Assembly (NCBI GenBank): GCA_037447655.1
Contig: JBBHKE010001068.1
Coordinates: forward strand, 1-45,012
Source: Zygnema cylindricum
Taxonomy: Eukaryota > Streptophyta > Zygnematophyceae > Zygnematales > Zygnemataceae
Length of the DNA stretch: 45,012 nucleotides
Direction: 5' to 3'
Shown: positions 40,700 to 45,012 of the stretch, piece by piece
How the letters are laid out: each line of letters opens with the position of its first letter
Numbering within the stretch: position 1 is the stretch's first letter
The notes under the pieces: generated by a model
Told to the model about the DNA's origin: nothing
Seen by the model: only the letters and a program-made list of their open reading frames with translations
Database searches by the model: none
Program-made: the position numbers and the translations under genes

Positions 40700-43600
40700 A
40701 TGAAGTAAATTGTTTAAAAGGTAGAAAGTGAAAAGCTTTGCTAAATGTCGCCTTTTAGCACAAATTGCCACAGGATGCAAGGTTTTCCGTCCTCGCCGAA
40801 TTGGTTCTATACGTCTTGCACTTGTGGAAAGGAACCGGAACAAAGTAGAAGCTGTAACAATGGATTTCAAGAGCCTAATGCACTGATTTTTATTAGCCAT
40901 AAGAGGTAAAGGAAGGGAACCCCATTTTTAGAGTACGTACTGCGTTAGGTCCATAAAGCGAACAGATAATGTAATACTTTGTACGTTTCATCGCTTTAAA
41001 ACAGTCCAACTTCATGGAGTCCTGGTCAAGTCAAATAACTCCTTGCTTCGTCGGAAATGAGTGGATGAAACTGATAGGAGGAGCTTCATCAGGGAATGCT
41101 TTACTGCCATTGCCTTTGTGGCAAGCAAGTGCAAGTGGCAACAGTCACGATGACGGAGCATCTGCTAATGATGTATGATTCAATTGTTGCTTTGAATTAT
41201 TATCGTTTAAACATATGTAGTTGTGTTAGGCGGTGCACGTTTTTAAAATTGCTCCATGTTTCTTAGCATGCCTAGTAAAAGCTGTATGGCTGATGTGCTT
41301 GAGGTGATCCGAAGGTCATTGGCAAAAATGAGTTTTATACAATCTTGCAAAAAGTAGTTTTTACAATTGTGCAAAATGTAATACAATCTTGCAAAAAATT
41401 ACTCCGTATAATCTTGCAAAAATTAGTCTCTACAATGTACAATATTATTTATTTCAGTGGTCTCATTTAATCTACATCACACATTGTCTGTTGATATAGT
41501 ACTGTACTTCGATCCTGAGTTGGTTGATCGTATGTGTTTCTGGTAGTGCATGTGACTCAATTATAGATCTCAAGATTCATGGCTGCGTTGTTAGCAATAT
41601 AGGCAGCTCTAGCGAAACCACGTATGGTTTATGTGTAGACAAATGCGTTTTGTTGTTGACACTCGTTGATTTACTCTTTTATTTTGTGTTACTCGATAGA
41701 ATTGAGATAGTTTCTTAATAAGAACTGGTCCTGTTGAAATCAATTGTGGTCCAGATATGTAGATTTTGAGAAGTTGGCTAGTCCTTAGTTATATCATGGG
41801 AGCAACCAATTGATGAGCCACTTTGTCAAAGACAAACATCACTTTTTCCCGCCTCTTCTTGGTTGTATTAACTGTGTATTGGATGTGATAAATGTGCTTG
41901 CTTACAAGACCCTTTACTGGAAAAAGAATATCAATCTTTTTAAAATGTATCATTCAATATCCCATCCTGGAAGGCAGAGCCTATTAACTTATGTTTTGTT
42001 TTGGCCTGCTCTCATGTGACAGCTGCAGATCTCAGCTTTAAAAATAGAGCAGCTCCAAGCTGAGTTGGATCATGCAATTCAATTGGAGTTTGATGCAGCT
42101 CCTCAGCTTTGTGATCGCTTAAGGCCGATTGTGATTTTCCTATGCCAATTGATCTGCTTTTTCCATCCATATGGGTGTTCTAATTCTATTGCATTTAGCT
42201 GCCCTTTCTATCCAGTATTGGTATTCTTTTTCAATTGCATATTGATCTGCTTTTTCTGTCATATATGTTCCAGAAAGTGATTTTGAGTTCCTGGAGATGA
42301 CCATCTCGTCTTATACGAAGCTCTGATCAAGTGATTTGAACCCTGTTCTGTAACGGCTACCTCTAGAAAGGAGCTTGTTCGGCATTTTGTTGCTTACTCA
42401 GTTAGATTGCAGGCGCGTTGCTCGTCCGGTCATTACGTGATGCTACAGAAGCAGACAATATTGAAACTAAGGACAAACACCTCAACTACTGTGTAGTTCC
42501 CAACATTAATCAACATGAATCACTTTCGAAGTAGGTTGTCTGAGCTATAGTGAAGGTCAATCAGATAGAGGTCCACCACTATACCTTTCACATGGGAGCC
42601 TGTCACCTTGTACTAGATGGGAAACACGTAGAAATTTTGAGTTATTGTCGCCCTACCTTTCCATCTTCCTATCTGCATTACAGTCTGAGAGATCAGCGCT
42701 CTTTACTTCGTGAAATATACATGGACAAAAGTCAGTACCTTTCATTTGCAAGCTTCAAACTGCTGATGGTTTTCTATTTTAATTTGACTACAAGGCTGGG
42801 ATTGGTTACAGGTAGATGATGTAGCAGCTGTATTGGCAGCAAACGCCATTTTTACCCGTGCGATTACTGCTTCAGATTTACAGTTAATGGAAAGTGTTTG
42901 GGTGACTGGCGACCATTCACGGTGAATCCATCGAGGGACAAACTGCGTATACGGATATTTGCGGGTAAAAGCTCATTTTCCATTCACTTAATGTGAAGTC
43001 AAAACCTAAGGAACGATGATTGACTGTTTATTGGCCAGACAGCCAGTCTGGCCCAAATAGTCCTACTTGAAATCTTAGAGGCCTATACATGAATTGGTTT
43101 GAACTACTGATTACAAGGAAAAGAAGTTCTGGACTACATGCCTATTAGTATTGTTACTAGAGGCCTATTTTCTTGTGAACATCGTATTGTCTATGTTATT
43201 ACTCACACTGTTAGTCCCTCCAAGGCTCTAAGGGTGAACAAACGTGGCTAGTTGGCTACTGTTTCTCTTTTATGTGAAAATGGATCCCAGGCGTTTGCCA
43301 TTTAACGCGAGAATTCGAAAAATTGAAGATGAAGTTTGTAGCATAATTTGCACAACTTTTTATCTTTTTTGTTTAGCTTTATGCATCCTATTGATGAGGC
43401 ATTCGACAATCTTATTTCAAGTGTCATGTCTTGGGAGTCTGAACACCATAGAGGGTAAGGACAATCAAAGTAGCTGGCCTGACATGAGCCTAACATAAGA
43501 TGTTTGCAGACGATTTTGAGGCGTTTCAGAAATAAGATAGCGAAAAAGGAGTACAAGTGTATTTTCCATTCTGAGAACATCTTTAAAACTCATGGACATG

Positions 43601-44451
43601 ACAACATTAAAGACTTGGAACATTTAAGATATTGTTTTAAAAGCGCACCCTTTTTGAGGATGTCATTTCAAGGATCTGTCATCCTAAAACATCAAGGGCT
43701 TCACCGTCGATTTGTTTTTCTACACATTCTCTCACACGTAACTGAAATGTTTGTAAGACTGCGACGTAACTCTTGTTGGATGTGTTTTCAAAGACACCAA
43801 ACCTGTGGCATGTGTCCTTCATATTCAAATGCAAGAAGTATAGAGAGGGGGAGGCGTTATCACTTAGTTGCCTCTCAATATTCCAGATATGATCATTGAC
43901 ATTAACTATGTCAGGATGCTTTGCATATAGGTAATGGTAAACTTTGAGCAATATTTTGTAATACATATATTTTCGGGAGAATTTCGCTCTTCTTTTGAAG
44001 TTGTGAACATGCACACAAATCGTCCTACGACAGTGGTTACTCGTCTTGAAGACATCCACGCGCTTGGTATCTGGGAAGGTATGTTTCTCCGTCAATTCCC
44101 CAAACTTTTTTCAGAATGTTTTGGCTGAACGGTGGCAATTAGATAAGTATGGTCTTTCCAGTTTGTTGGTTTATCGCGACTTCTTGGTGAAGTTTATAAA
44201 ACACAAGCCATTAGTAAAACTTCGGTTATTTGAAACAGACGTTAAAACCTACCTGGTAGCTTGAAAGAAAGAATGGAATTGCAGATGTTTAATGGTGGGT
44301 CGTGGTCGTAAGTGAAAGAGACTTTTGTTTAAGACGGATGTTTCTGGGGCTGGTGGTTTCAGAGTATAGCTGCGACAAACGTATTTGAAAAAAGTGACAA
44401 TGGGCGGCGAATGCATTAACATCACGGTTCCCCAGTCCAAAGAATTCGTAG
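40700..44451 (+). pseudogene. Decayed tandem copy of the UVR/NTF2-like gene
   Basis: All five exons of the gene at 34921 are recognisable in order: about 40763-41173, 42029-42123, 42812-42964, 43931-44078 and 44363-44451. The start ATG has become TTG (CAAATTGCC). Exon 2 lost three bases and its donor is GC instead of GT. Exon 3 has lost its 5' end and carries TGA at 42923-42925. Exon 4 has a replaced segment. Exon 5 reads a stop in its second codon (GTATAG). Introns align too, including the 24 bp repeat remnant, so this is a DNA-level duplication and not a retrocopy. Synteny extends past the stop to about 44860. The intact gene is 5.8 kb upstream in the same orientation. Confidence 0.9.
41325..41450. 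repeat. ATCTTGCAAAAA repeat in pseudogene intron 1
   Basis: ACAAT(C/T)(T/G)TGCAAAAA recurs four to five times at about 20-37 bp spacing. The functional copy has only one such word near 35522 (ACAATCGTGCAGAAAC), so the array expanded after the duplication. Confidence 0.7.
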
Positions 44452-45012
44452 ATAATAATTAGCACTTTGGTGTGAATTTAACACTTCCCGGACTGACTAG
44501 TTTTGGCCGATGGGTATGACTAGTATTCAATTTTTGGAAATTGTCCGTACGAATCGAACCAATTTTTTTCTGAAGGGGTGGACTCCATAAATCGGCGAAA
44601 TGGTTTGACATTCTTTACTTTTCCAGAGCCATTCAAAAAAGAGTTTCAAAGTTGACGGGCGCCATTAAGGAATGCTTATGAAAAGAGGTATATGTTTTGT
44701 TTCCATCTCGGCAAAGGTTTGGTCGGCAGCAGAGCATTCAAACAAGAGTTTCAAAGTTGACGGGCGATTAAGGAAGCAATAAAAGAGGATGTTTTGTTTG
44801 GTTTTCTCTCTCTTTTGCCGGTGAAAGTGGAGCACCCAATATGAGAGGTTGAGTAAAGGTTTATTTTTTCTTTTCGGAAAGAAAAGTGGATTTTATTGAT
44901 CTCATTTATCCATGATTTGAAAAATGATTTTTTTTTTTGACCCCATGATCCCAACCTGTTCTTGTTAATTACTAAGATTTGAAGAGGATCAAAATGAACT
45001 AATGGGAAATGA
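44452..45012. other. Duplicate's 3' flank with local duplication
   Basis: Still homologous to 38757-39040 in part. A segment of about 55 bp (AGAGTTTCAAAGTTGACGGGCG with ATTAAGGA and AAGAGG) is present at 44641-44690 and again at 44746-44790. No gene. Confidence 0.5.

Noticed and set aside
1-45012. CRISPR arrays, bacterial operons, toxin or defence systems, tRNA or rRNA genes
   Set aside because: None is visible. Direct repeats here are tandem or transposon-derived without spacers, genes have introns, and no tRNA or rRNA signature was recognised by eye.

Overview
This is nuclear DNA from a eukaryote, most probably of the green lineage (streptophyte grade). It has GT-AG introns, a gene with a plastid-transit-like N-terminus, a Ty3/gypsy element primed by initiator-Met tRNA in the plant manner, and a very high load of small DNA transposons. 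I cannot name the species. The standard genetic code fits: three host genes end at TAA, TGA and TAG in the expected places.

Only three host genes can be supported. (1) SEC61G (2127-2654, +, 2 exons) encodes the gamma subunit of the ER translocon. (2) A 5-exon minus-strand gene (14291 down to 9315) probably encodes a mitochondrial Tim44-related protein. (3) A 5-exon plus-strand gene (34921-38756) encodes a probably plastid-targeted UVR-motif plus NTF2/SnoaL-like protein, and is followed by a decayed tandem copy (about 40700-44860). These genes serve separate organelle and secretory functions and do not form a cluster or operon. About 60 to 70 percent of the window is mobile DNA, its debris, or simple repeats.

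Layout: 1-1710, a hAT-type non-autonomous element inside older repeat debris and one arm of a foldback element; 2127-2906, SEC61G and a 4 x 49 bp array; 2960-5480, no gene, small TIR remnants; 5540-5781, pentanucleotide satellite; 5960-7705, 5'-truncated LINE with a restriction-like endonuclease; 7710-9314, no gene, a second LINE tail; 9315-14291, Tim44-related gene with three kinds of insertion in its introns; 14823-17197, TIR element, 0.9 kb foldback hairpin, hAT element; 17200-20560, very AT-rich DNA with a ~150 bp tandem array and a long TA run; 20560-32645, at least three copies of an unknown repeat unit, one split by a full-length Ty3/gypsy element (21720-30997); 32650-34870, no recognisable gene; 34870-44860, the UVR/NTF2-like gene and its pseudogene duplicate; the rest is non-coding.

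The clearest story is transposon layering. The Ty3/gypsy element has 966 bp LTRs (once later inserts are removed) that differ at about five sites by eye, so it is young. Each LTR was then hit independently: one by a PIF/Harbinger-type element (TTA duplication), the other by a hAT-type element (8 bp duplication). The element's coding region nevertheless carries three in-frame stops and a frameshift. I found no CRISPR array, tRNA, rRNA or bacterial-type system, and no complete novel gene system. The most unusual items are the exon flanked by complementary pyrimidine/purine tracts, the repeat family with an unexplained conserved block, the 440 bp foldback hairpin, and the conserved LINE 3' stem-loop. 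Splice sites and family calls were made by eye.
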